The position numbers were made by a program, and so were the translations under genes. 64,000 bases of DNA from Streptomyces sp. YPW6 (lineage in GTDB: Bacteria; Actinomycetota; Actinomycetes; Streptomycetales; Streptomycetaceae): contig NZ_CP076457.1 of NCBI RefSeq assembly GCF_018866325.1, forward strand, positions 4,995,001 to 5,059,000. The letters run 5' to 3'. This document shows, piece by piece, positions 43,655-51,352 of this stretch. The notes beneath the pieces were generated by a model, which saw nothing but the letters and a program-made list of their open reading frames with translations, was not told where the DNA came from and did not search any database. Numbering within the stretch: position 1 is the first letter of the stretch; every line of letters begins with the position of its first letter.

Positions 43655-45175
43655 ATGCCTACGTCACGGGGGCGAGGCGCACGCGGACGGGTGGAGCGGA
43701 TGGAACGGACCGGATCCGACGGGCAGGAGCAGGAGCAGGCCGGGGCCGCGGCGCGGCAGGACGCGGCGCAAGGGCCGGGGCAGCCGGACGCGTCGCAGGC
43801 GCGGGCGTCCCGGGCTCCGGCGTCGGAGGCCCCGGCGTCGGTGCGATCACGGCGGCCGGTGCTGCCGCCGGGGCGGGCGGGGGAGCCGGGGGCGGGCGCG
43901 GGCCCGCTGGCCTCGTTCGCGTACACGGCGGCCGACGCGGAGAAGCAGCGCGGCGTACGGCGCATGAAGTTCACGGCGACCGGACTCCTTCTGCTCGTCG
44001 CGCTCGTCTACGTCCTGGCCACCTGGGCGAAGAACTCGGGTGTGGGGGGCTGGCCGGGCTACGTCGCAGCGGCTGCCGAGGCGGGGATGGTCGGCGCGCT
44101 GGCGGACTGGTTCGCGGTGACGGCGCTCTTCCGGCGCCCGCTGGGTCTGCCCATTCCGCACACGGCCATCATCCCCACCAAGAAGGATCAGCTAGGACAG
44201 TCCCTCGGTTCCTTCGTTGGCGAGAACTTTCTCTCCGGAGAGGTCATTCGTGACCGAATTCACGCTCTGGGGGTCGGCCGGCGGCTCGGTGTGTGGCTCG
44301 CGGAGCCGGCCCACGCGGACCGGGTCACCGCCGAGCTGGCGACGGCGCTGCGCGGTGCGCTGACGGTCCTTCGGGACTCCGACGTCCAGGCGGTGGTCGG
44401 CGAGGCGATCACCCGGCGCGCGGACGCGGTGGAGGTCGGTCCGGGCCTCGGCAAGATGCTGGAGAAGGTCGTCACGGACGGCGGCCACCGCAAGGTCGTC
44501 GACCTCATCTGCGTACGGGCCCACGACTGGCTGGTGGAGCACGGCGATTCGGTGATGAACGCGGTGCAGGGCGGGGCCCCCGGCTGGACGCCGAGGTTCG
44601 TGGACAAGCGGGTCGGGGAGCGGGTCTACAAGGAACTGCTGCGGTTCGTCACGGAGATGCGGGACATGCCGGAGCACCCGGCGCGCGGCTCGATCGACAC
44701 GTTCCTGACGGACTTCGCGGCCGACCTCCAGACCGACGCCGACACCCGGGCCCGGGTGGAGCGCCTGAAGTCGGAGATCCTGGGCCGGAGCGAGGTCCAG
44801 GACGTCATCGCCTCGGCCTGGTCCTCCGTCCGCGCGATGATCATCTCGGCGGCGGAGGACGAGCGCAGCGAACTGCGGCTGCGGGCACGCGCCTCGCTGA
44901 TGTCGCTGGGAGCGCGGCTGGCGAGCGACGAACGGCTCCAGGGCAAGCTGGACGGCTGGCTGGAGGACGCGGCGGTCTACGTGGTGACGACGTACCGCAC
45001 GGAGATCACCTCGCTGATCAGCGAGACCGTCGCCGGCTGGGACGCGGACCAGACCTCGAAGAAGATCGAGGCGCACATCGGCCGCGACCTCCAGTTCATC
45101 CGGATCAACGGCACGGTGGTCGGCGCGCTGGCCGGCCTGGCGATCTACACGGTGTCGCACGCGCTGGGCGGCTGA
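43655..45175 (+). CDS. DUF445 family membrane protein
   Basis: 506 aa. A disordered Ala/Pro/Arg-rich lead is followed by a membrane helix (ATGLLLLVALVYVLATW) and AAAAEAGMVGALADWFAVTALFRRPLGLPIPHTAIIPTKKDQLG, the DUF445 hallmark. The central helical part ends with a C-terminal membrane helix (GTVVGALAGLAIYTVSHAL). Function unknown. I took the ATG at 43655 because GGGGAGG precedes it; 43691 (GTG) and 43700 (ATG) are in frame too. Confidence 0.88.
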   Translation: MPTSRGRGARGRVERMERTGSDGQEQEQAGAAARQDAAQGPGQPDASQARASRAPASEAPASVRSRRPVLPPGRAGEPGAGAGPLASFAYTAADAEKQRGVRRMKFTATGLLLLVALVYVLATWAKNSGVGGWPGYVAAAAEAGMVGALADWFAVTALFRRPLGLPIPHTAIIPTKKDQLGQSLGSFVGENFLSGEVIRDRIHALGVGRRLGVWLAEPAHADRVTAELATALRGALTVLRDSDVQAVVGEAITRRADAVEVGPGLGKMLEKVVTDGGHRKVVDLICVRAHDWLVEHGDSVMNAVQGGAPGWTPRFVDKRVGERVYKELLRFVTEMRDMPEHPARGSIDTFLTDFAADLQTDADTRARVERLKSEILGRSEVQDVIASAWSSVRAMIISAAEDERSELRLRARASLMSLGARLASDERLQGKLDGWLEDAAVYVVTTYRTEITSLISETVAGWDADQTSKKIEAHIGRDLQFIRINGTVVGALAGLAIYTVSHALGG

Positions 45176-45195
45176 GCGCGGCCCGTGCCCTCGCT

Positions 45196-45247
45196 CCGGG
45201 TGCGTACCCGTACCGTCCTGTCGTGTCCCGTACGGGTACGCACCCGG
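45196..45247 (+). terminator. 18-bp stem hairpin after DUF445
   Basis: 45196-45213 pairs perfectly with 45230-45247 around a 16-base loop, 20 bases after the stop codon. Confidence 0.75.
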
Positions 45248-45421
45248 CCTACGCGGGGGAGTTGCCGGAGAGTACGGTCGCGGAGCGGCGGGCGTTCAGC
45301 CCGGCGCGGGATTTTCTTCGGGCCGGGGGCGCGAGGCCGGATGCGGATCGCTCGGACCGCCGTTCTGCCCGGGGGCCGGTGCCGGTGCCGGGGGCGGAGC
45401 CGGGGGTGGAGCGACCGGCGG

Positions 45422-45535
45422 GCGGTAGGCGGAGCCGGGGGGCTGTAAGCGAAGGCGGCGTGCAGGTGGAGACGGCGCGCGCGGTAGGCGGAGCCGGTGG
45501 CTGTGGGCGAAGGCGGCGTGCAGGCGGAGACGGCG
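45422..45535. repeat. Direct duplication of about 55 bp in a gene-free spacer
   Basis: The block beginning gcggtaggcggagccgg at 45422 recurs at 45481 with about eight differences, period 59. A third, shorter echo (gcggcaggtgccg) follows. The stretch 45176-45652 otherwise holds only the hairpin at 45196 and no ORF with convincing codon bias. Confidence 0.75.
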
Positions 45536-45652
45536 GGCGGCAGGTGCCGTGAAGGCGGGACAGTGGGCGGCAGGCGAGACGGGGGTCCGGTGGGAGCGGT
45601 CAGGGCGACGGTGACGGTGACGGTCACGGACGAGGACGACGGGGGAGCGGCA

Positions 45653-46483
45653 GTGCCCGGGGCCGGTCCCGTACGCCTCTTCTGCACCGACCACGGCGGT
45701 GAAGGCCCGCCCCTGCTTCTGCTGCACGGGCTGGCCGGGCACCGCGGTGAGTGGGATGCGCTGGCCGCCCGGTTCGCGGCCACCCACCGGGTGATCGCCT
45801 TCGACGCGCGCGGCAGCGGGGCGAGCACCCGCCGCCCCGGGGACGTGACACGGGCGGCGCACGTGCGTGACGTCCTGGCCGTGGCGCGCCGGTTCGGTCT
45901 GGCCGGGCAGGACACGGTGCTGGTCGGCCAGTCGATGGGCGGGCTCACCGCACTGCTGACGGCGGCGGCCCATCCGGAGGTGTGCCGCGCGCTGGTCCTG
46001 ATCGAGGCCGGCCCGGCGGGCCCGAGCCCGGAGCTGCCGGAGCGGATCGGGGGCTGGCTCGACTCCTGGCCGGTGCCGTTCCGGGACGCGGAGGCGGCCG
46101 AGGCGTTCTTCGGCGGCGGTCCGGCGGGCCGGGCCTGGGCGGCGGGCCTCGCACCGGGACCCGGCGGACTGCACCCCCGCGTCGACCGGGACGTGATGGT
46201 GGCCACGGTCCGGGAGAACGCGCACCGGGACTACTGGGACGCCTGGGATCGGGTGGGCTGCCCGGTGCTGGTGCTGCGGGGCGAGCGGGGCGACATGCAG
46301 CCGGACGAGGCGGAACGGATGCGCGACCGGCATCCGGCGACGCGGATCGCCGTGATCCCGGAGGCGGGCCACGACGTCCACCTGGACAACACCCCGGCGG
46401 TGTACGGGGAGATGGCCCGGTATCTGCGCGAACTGCGGCCCGACCCGGGAGCCGCGCCCCTTCCCTCACCCGGCCCGGCCTGA
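45653..46483 (+). CDS. Alpha/beta hydrolase
   Basis: 276 aa. The oxyanion region LLLLHGLAGHRGEWDAL, the nucleophile elbow GQSMGG and a C-terminal catalytic His (PEAGHDVHLDN) are present; GERGDMQPDEAE probably carries the acid. The GTG at 45653 has gggggag five bases before it; in-frame reading back to 45497 runs through duplicated spacer DNA and is unlikely to be translated. No substrate can be assigned. Confidence 0.85.
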   Translation: MPGAGPVRLFCTDHGGEGPPLLLLHGLAGHRGEWDALAARFAATHRVIAFDARGSGASTRRPGDVTRAAHVRDVLAVARRFGLAGQDTVLVGQSMGGLTALLTAAAHPEVCRALVLIEAGPAGPSPELPERIGGWLDSWPVPFRDAEAAEAFFGGGPAGRAWAAGLAPGPGGLHPRVDRDVMVATVRENAHRDYWDAWDRVGCPVLVLRGERGDMQPDEAERMRDRHPATRIAVIPEAGHDVHLDNTPAVYGEMARYLRELRPDPGAAPLPSPGPA

Positions 46484-46736
46484 TCCACCCGGCGGAGCGC
46501 GACACCGCCGCATGTGACCCCCTTCACACGATTCACCACCCCGGTATCCGCCGTCCGGATGGCGCGAAACCGGCTTCGGGCGCTCCCGAAGGGGCCGGGA
46601 AGCGGCGGCCGAAGGCATCCCAGGGGGCGATCCGGCGCGTTCATCTCCCCGTCATCTCGGCCTGGAGAGGCGGCTCACCCCCGGTGAACGAGAAGAGACG
46701 GCCGGGCCCGCGCTCCTGGCCGCATGGGGGATTTTG

Positions 46737-47891
46737 ATGCGCTTCCGAGCGCAATCGAACCATTCGCCAGCTATCTCTCGAATGCCTGACCCGTTAACCG
46801 GAGAAGTCACTGTCCGAAACCGATTGTTGACGGAGAGAATGGGGCCGGGATACGTTTTCACCGTAATGATCAACCCTGCATTCGGGAATCGGCGAGGGAT
46901 TATGGGAATGCTTGCCCAGACTTTGAATCATTACCGATTAAGCGAGTCCGAGGCGGAGAAGGTGAGTGAGCTCTCGGCGCTCGCCGCACGCTTGTCGGAC
47001 TCGATACCCATTGTCGTCTCGGGGCTCCTCATGGACCTCCCGGACGGCATGCGCAAGATGATCCTCGATTTCGGTTCCGACGCCGAATCCAGTGGATACT
47101 GCATGCTGCGCGGAGTTTCGGTGGGTGAAGTGCCGAAGACTCCGCAGGCGAGTGAGGGCGGTGTCCTCGACGGCCACCGGACCAACGGAACACTCATGCT
47201 CGTCGCGGACCTCCTCGGTTCGCTGACCGGCTATCAGGACGAGAAGTCCGGCGCGCTCTTCCACGACGTACATCCCGTACGCGGCGAGGAGAGCCGGATC
47301 GAGAACAGCGGATCGGTCGCCTTCGACTTCCACACCGAGAACGTGCACCATCCGCTCCGCCCCGACTACCTGGGGCTGCTCTGCCTCCGCCAGGACCACG
47401 AGCAGATCGCCGCGACCCGCGTCTCCTCCGTGCGCGACGCGCTGCCGCTGCTCACGGACGACGAGGTGGCGGAGCTGCGGAAGCCGCAGTTCCACAGCCT
47501 GTACCCGACCTCCTTCACCCGCGGCAGCACCGGCCCCCGCCCCTCGGCCGGCCCGCATCCGGTGATCTTCGGCCCGGCGGACCGGCCGTTCATGCGCTTC
47601 AACTCGCACAACACGCAGGGCGACCACCCGCGGGCGCGGGCCGCGCTGGCGGCCCTGGCCGCTGCGCTGGAGCGGGTCTGCCGCGACCTGGTGCTCGCGC
47701 CGGGTGACCTCGTCGTCCTGGACAACCACGTCGTGGTCCACGGCCGCACCGCCTTCACCCCCCGCTACGACGGCCAGGACCGCTGGCTGCGCCGCTTCTA
47801 CTCCCTGCGGTCCGCCCCGCTGTGGGCCCAGCGCATGATGCGGCACCCGCGCGTGCTGCCGGCGATGACGGAGATCCGCGGGGTCGTCTGA
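46737..47891 (+). CDS. Fe(II)/2-oxoglutarate dioxygenase, clavaminate synthase-like amino-acid hydroxylase
   Basis: 384 aa. The iron triad is His199/Glu201 (FHTENVHHP) and His335 (VVVHGR), with Arg in RRFYSLR binding 2-oxoglutarate. LRPDYLGLLCLRQDHEQ resembles VioC/AsnO-type enzymes that hydroxylate free L-Arg, L-Asn or similar. The first 400 bases are clearly poorer in GC than the neighbours and contain two TTA codons (Leu20, Leu68), so translation should depend on bldA tRNA. These point to acquisition. It probably begins a cassette with the following exporter, oxidase and aminotransferase. Start uncertain: ATG 46737 has ggggga; later Met codons (46782, 46839) are possible. Confidence 0.85.
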   Translation: MRFRAQSNHSPAISRMPDPLTGEVTVRNRLLTERMGPGYVFTVMINPAFGNRRGIMGMLAQTLNHYRLSESEAEKVSELSALAARLSDSIPIVVSGLLMDLPDGMRKMILDFGSDAESSGYCMLRGVSVGEVPKTPQASEGGVLDGHRTNGTLMLVADLLGSLTGYQDEKSGALFHDVHPVRGEESRIENSGSVAFDFHTENVHHPLRPDYLGLLCLRQDHEQIAATRVSSVRDALPLLTDDEVAELRKPQFHSLYPTSFTRGSTGPRPSAGPHPVIFGPADRPFMRFNSHNTQGDHPRARAALAALAAALERVCRDLVLAPGDLVVLDNHVVVHGRTAFTPRYDGQDRWLRRFYSLRSAPLWAQRMMRHPRVLPAMTEIRGVV

Positions 47892-47952
47892 CCGGCGGTG
47901 GCGGCAGGTCCCGGCCCCGGGAGCCGGGGCCATGTCACGTGAATGAGGAAGA

Positions 47953-48720
47953 GTGGAACTGTACGAAGTGCTCGGCCTGCTCGCGGCCGCGACGGCGGCC
48001 GGCTGGGTGGACGCGGTCGTCGGCGGCGGCGGGGTGCTGCTCATCCCCGTGCTCCTGCTGGCCTTTCCCCAGTACTCGCCGGCGGTGGCGCTGGGCACGA
48101 ACAAGATCGCGGCGATCATGGGAACCACGACCGCCGCGTACATGTACCAGCGGCGCACCAAGCTGGACCGCTCCGTCCTGCTGCCGGCCGCCGGACTCGC
48201 GGTCCCCTTCGGCGCCCTCGGCGCGCTCTCCGCGTCGAGCGTCCCCACGACCTACTTCCGGCCCGTCATCATGGGTCTGCTGATCACCGTGGCGCTTTTC
48301 GTGGCCTTCAAGCCCAGCTTCGGGGTCCAGCAGCGGAACATCCTCGTCACCCCGCGCCGCCGCACCACGGCGATCCTCATCGCGGGTGTCGGCATCGGCT
48401 TCTACGACGGTGTCTTCGGTCCGGGCGTCGGCACCTTCCTCATCATTTCCTTCACCACGCTCCTGGCGACGCAGTTCCTGGAGAGCGCGGCCATGGCGAA
48501 GGTGATCAACGCCTCCTCCAACCTGGGAGCCCTGGCCGTGTTCGCCTGGCAGGGAAACGTCCTGTGGGCCCTCGGCCTCGGCATGGCCGTGGGGAACATC
48601 ACGGGCGCGATGATCGGGTCGCGCACCGCTATGAAACGGGGATCCGGATTCGTCCGCATCGTCCTCGTGCTCGTGGTCACCGGCATGGTGGCCAAGATGG
48701 GATTCGACCAGTTCACCTGA
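47953..48720 (+). CDS. TauE/SafE (TSUP) family permease
   Basis: 255 aa with about eight membrane helices. The duplicated family motif is visible: AAGWVDAVVGGGGVLLIPVLLL near the N-terminus and YDGVFGPGVGTFLIISFTTLL in the middle. TSUP members export sulfite, sulfoacetate or organic acids. Position in the cassette suggests export of, or protection from, the cassette's product or intermediate. GTG start at 47953 behind GAGGAA. The gene end gaccagttcacctga is echoed downstream. Confidence 0.87.
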   Translation: MELYEVLGLLAAATAAGWVDAVVGGGGVLLIPVLLLAFPQYSPAVALGTNKIAAIMGTTTAAYMYQRRTKLDRSVLLPAAGLAVPFGALGALSASSVPTTYFRPVIMGLLITVALFVAFKPSFGVQQRNILVTPRRRTTAILIAGVGIGFYDGVFGPGVGTFLIISFTTLLATQFLESAAMAKVINASSNLGALAVFAWQGNVLWALGLGMAVGNITGAMIGSRTAMKRGSGFVRIVLVLVVTGMVAKMGFDQFT

Positions 48721-48925
48721 CGAGCCGGTCCACCGGGCGCGCCCGTCCTCCCGATGAACGAACGAATTCGCCCGGCGGGCCGTTTCCCCCGACGAACCAG
48801 TGCACCCGACGGCCAGTGCACCTGACGAACCCGTTCACCTGACGAACCCGTTCACCTGACGAACCTGTTCACCTCGCGAACCCGTTCACCTGGCGAACAT
48901 TCACCTGACGCGCCGATTCGCTTGA
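48706..48925 (+). repeat. 17-bp tandem array echoing the TSUP gene end
   Basis: From about 48790 units such as gacgaacccgttcacct (two identical), gacgaacctgttcacct, cgcgaacccgttcacct and ggcgaacattcacct follow one another, with earlier gacgaaccagtgcaccc. The core ttcacctgacga equals the last two codons, stop and two bases of the TSUP gene (ttcacctgacga at 48712-48723). Non-coding. Confidence 0.9.
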
Positions 48926-48971
48926 CGGGCCGAAAGGCCCGAGGAATTCATCCGACGACGGAAGAGGTTCC

Positions 48972-50069
48972 ATGACAAGGGAATTATCCGGGCTGTTGAC
49001 GCTGACCGACTACGAGCGGGCTGCGGAATCCCTGCTCGACGCCGCTTCCTGGGCGTACGTGGCCGGCGGCGCCGACACCCAGCTCACGGTCCGTGCCAAC
49101 ACGGACGCCTTCGACCAGGTCTGGCTGCGCCCCCGGGCCCTCGGCGGCACGGGCGCGAAGCCCGACACGTCCGTGACCGTGCTCGGGCGGCGGCTCGCCC
49201 TGCCCGTCCTGCTCGCCCCGACCAGCCCCCAGCGCCTCCTCCACGAGGACGCCGAGATCGCGACCGCCCGTGCGGCCGAGTCCACGGGCACCGTGGCGAT
49301 CGTCAGCACCGACAGCCACTACGCCTTCTCCGACGTGACCGGTGCGGTCGGCGGTGACAGCTGGTTCCAGCTCTACGCCTACCGCTCGCGCGACGACGTC
49401 GCCGCGACGATCGCCCTGGCCGAGGACGGCGGCGCCACCGCGCTCGTGGTCACGGTCGACGCCAGCTACGCCGCCCGCCGCATCGGCACCCGGCGGGCGG
49501 GCTTCCGTACTCCGGGCCACGTCGACTTCGGCAACCTGCGCGCGCTGGGCGTGCTCACCGGCGCCATTCCGGACGGTGCCCGCATCGAACGCCTGCCGCT
49601 GACCTGGGACGACCTGGAATGGATACGGTCCCGTACCCGGCTGCCGCTCGTGGTCAAGGGCGTCCTGCGGGCCGAGGACGCCGAACGCTGCGTGGCCCTG
49701 GGCGCGGACGGCGTCATCGTCTCCAACCACGGCGGCCGCCAGCTCGACGGCGCCGTCCCCAGCCTGGTCGCGCTGGAGCAGGTGGCGGCCGCCGTCGCCG
49801 GCCGGGGCCTGGTCCTCATGGACGGCGGCATCCGCTCCGGCGTCCACGTCGTCAAGGCCCTCGCGTACGGTGCGGACGCGGTGTGCATCGGCCGCCCCTA
49901 CCTGTGGGGCCTCGGCCTGGCCGGACAGCAGGGTGTCGAGGCGGTCCTCGACCTCATCCGGAGCGAGATCGAGGACACGCTGCTCCAGCTCGGCGCGGAC
50001 TCCGTCGCCGGCATCGGCCCCGACTTCGCCGTCAGCGCGCACCGGGCCACGCCCACGGGCGCCCTCTGA
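48972..50069 (+). CDS. FMN-dependent alpha-hydroxy-acid oxidase
   Basis: 365 aa TIM-barrel flavoprotein. VVKGVLRAEDAE provides the FMN lysine, His253 in VSNHGGRQLDGAVPS is the catalytic base, and DGGIRSGVHVVKALAYGADAVCIGRPYLWGLG binds the phosphate. Length and layout resemble mandelate/hydroxymandelate oxidase (Hmo) and glycolate oxidase. It turns a 2-hydroxy acid into a 2-oxo acid. The next gene is an aminotransferase, so the two could convert a hydroxy acid to an amino acid. ATG at 48972 with gaagagg upstream. Confidence 0.9.
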   Translation: MTRELSGLLTLTDYERAAESLLDAASWAYVAGGADTQLTVRANTDAFDQVWLRPRALGGTGAKPDTSVTVLGRRLALPVLLAPTSPQRLLHEDAEIATARAAESTGTVAIVSTDSHYAFSDVTGAVGGDSWFQLYAYRSRDDVAATIALAEDGGATALVVTVDASYAARRIGTRRAGFRTPGHVDFGNLRALGVLTGAIPDGARIERLPLTWDDLEWIRSRTRLPLVVKGVLRAEDAERCVALGADGVIVSNHGGRQLDGAVPSLVALEQVAAAVAGRGLVLMDGGIRSGVHVVKALAYGADAVCIGRPYLWGLGLAGQQGVEAVLDLIRSEIEDTLLQLGADSVAGIGPDFAVSAHRATPTGAL

Positions 50070-50126
50070 ACCACCCGTGGGCGTCCCCGCCCGACTCTTC
50101 CTTCCGTTTCCTTCTCCAGGAGACCT

Positions 50127-50185
50127 CTGTGACCTCCCCGACCCCGAAGGACGCTGTGACCCCTCCGACCTCCAAGGACGCTGTG
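50127..50185 (+). repeat. Tandem duplication of the aminotransferase start region
   Basis: Two 27-bp units (50127-50153, 50154-50180) and the beginning of a third repeat the word ctgtgacc(c/t)c(t/c)ccgacc...aaggacg. Each carries a GTG preceded by an RBS-like agga, so GTG codons at 50129, 50156 and 50183 are all in frame. Confidence 0.92.
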
Positions 50186-51307
50186 ACCCCTTCCACCGTC
50201 CACTTCTCGCGGGGAATCCCTCCGCTCGAAGCGATCCCCTCCGCCGGCATCGCCGAGCTGACCGGGGCCGTCCTCTCCTCCGAACCGGACCGCGTCTTCC
50301 AGTACGCGCCGATCGGCCACCACACCGGAGACCGTGAACTCCGGGACCAGCTGGGGGCGTTCCACTCGGTCGACCCCGACCGGATCTTCGTCACCAACGG
50401 CTCCCTCCAGGCACTCGACCTGCTCGCCGCGCACCTCCTCAAGGACGCACCCCGCACGAAGGTGCTCGCGGAGGCGCCGACGTACGACCGTGCCGTCCAG
50501 ATCTTCGAACGGCACGGGGGCCAGGTCTCCGGAGTGCCGCTGCGGGGGGACGGCCTCGACCTGGACGTCCTGCGGGAGCGCCTGCGCGCGGAGGTACCCG
50601 CGTTCGTCTATCTGATCCCGGACTTCCAGAACCCCGGCGGGGTCACGACGAGCGAGGAGAAGAGGCGCGAACTCGTCCGCCTGTCCGCCGAGTTCGGCTT
50701 CACGATCCTGGAGGACATCCCGTACCGGGAACTCCGCTTCGCGGGCGAGGCCCCCACGCTCCTCGGTGACCTCGCCGACTCCGTCGACGGCGCCCGGGTC
50801 CTGACCATCGGCTCGCTGAGCAAGGTCCTCAGCCCGGGACTGCGCGTCGGCTACGTCATCGGCCCGGCCGGTACGCCGCGCGCCCTGGCGGCGCTCGCGG
50901 AGAGCACGTACCTCTCGCCGGCCCCCCTGCTCCAGGCGGTCGCCGCGCGGGCTTTCGCGAGCGGCCTGGTCCGGCGCAACATCGACGAGGTCCGGGAACT
51001 GCTCCGGCCGCGGCACGACGCGGCGGTCGAGGCGGTGCGCAAGGCGCTCGGCGAGGTCGCGCTGTGCGTCCCCGAGGGCGGCTACTACATCAGCGTGCAT
51101 CTCCCGGTCCGTACCACGGAGGAGACGTTCCTCGCCGCCGCGGCCGCCGAGGGGCTCGCCCTCACCCGTGGCTCGGCCTTCTACCCGGCGGACTCGTCGC
51201 CGCCGTCCGGAACGGTCTTCCTCCGGCTGCCCTTCCAGGCCCTGAGCGACGAGGAGTTCGCCGAGGGCGTGACCCGGCTGGCCGCGGTGGCGCAGCGGTC
51301 GGAGTAG
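50129..51307 (+). CDS. PLP-dependent aminotransferase (class I/II, 2-aminoadipate-transaminase-like)
   Basis: 392 aa. The PLP lysine is Lys232 in TIGSLSKVLSPGLRVGYV; NGSLQALDLLA, DFQNPGGVTTSEEKR and EDIPYRELRF are fold-type I motifs of the LysN/MocR-like group. It probably transaminates the 2-oxo acid made by the preceding oxidase. The first 18 residues (VTSPTPKDA, VTPPTSKDA) are a tandem repeat of the start region; the ancestral protein may begin at the third GTG, 50183, giving MTPSTVHFSRGIPP. AGGAG before the first GTG supports 50129. Confidence 0.9.
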   Translation: MTSPTPKDAVTPPTSKDAVTPSTVHFSRGIPPLEAIPSAGIAELTGAVLSSEPDRVFQYAPIGHHTGDRELRDQLGAFHSVDPDRIFVTNGSLQALDLLAAHLLKDAPRTKVLAEAPTYDRAVQIFERHGGQVSGVPLRGDGLDLDVLRERLRAEVPAFVYLIPDFQNPGGVTTSEEKRRELVRLSAEFGFTILEDIPYRELRFAGEAPTLLGDLADSVDGARVLTIGSLSKVLSPGLRVGYVIGPAGTPRALAALAESTYLSPAPLLQAVAARAFASGLVRRNIDEVRELLRPRHDAAVEAVRKALGEVALCVPEGGYYISVHLPVRTTEETFLAAAAAEGLALTRGSAFYPADSSPPSGTVFLRLPFQALSDEEFAEGVTRLAAVAQRSE

Positions 51308-51352
51308 AGCGGAGGATGGGCGGGAGCGCGACGGACGGGGGGAAGGGGCACG

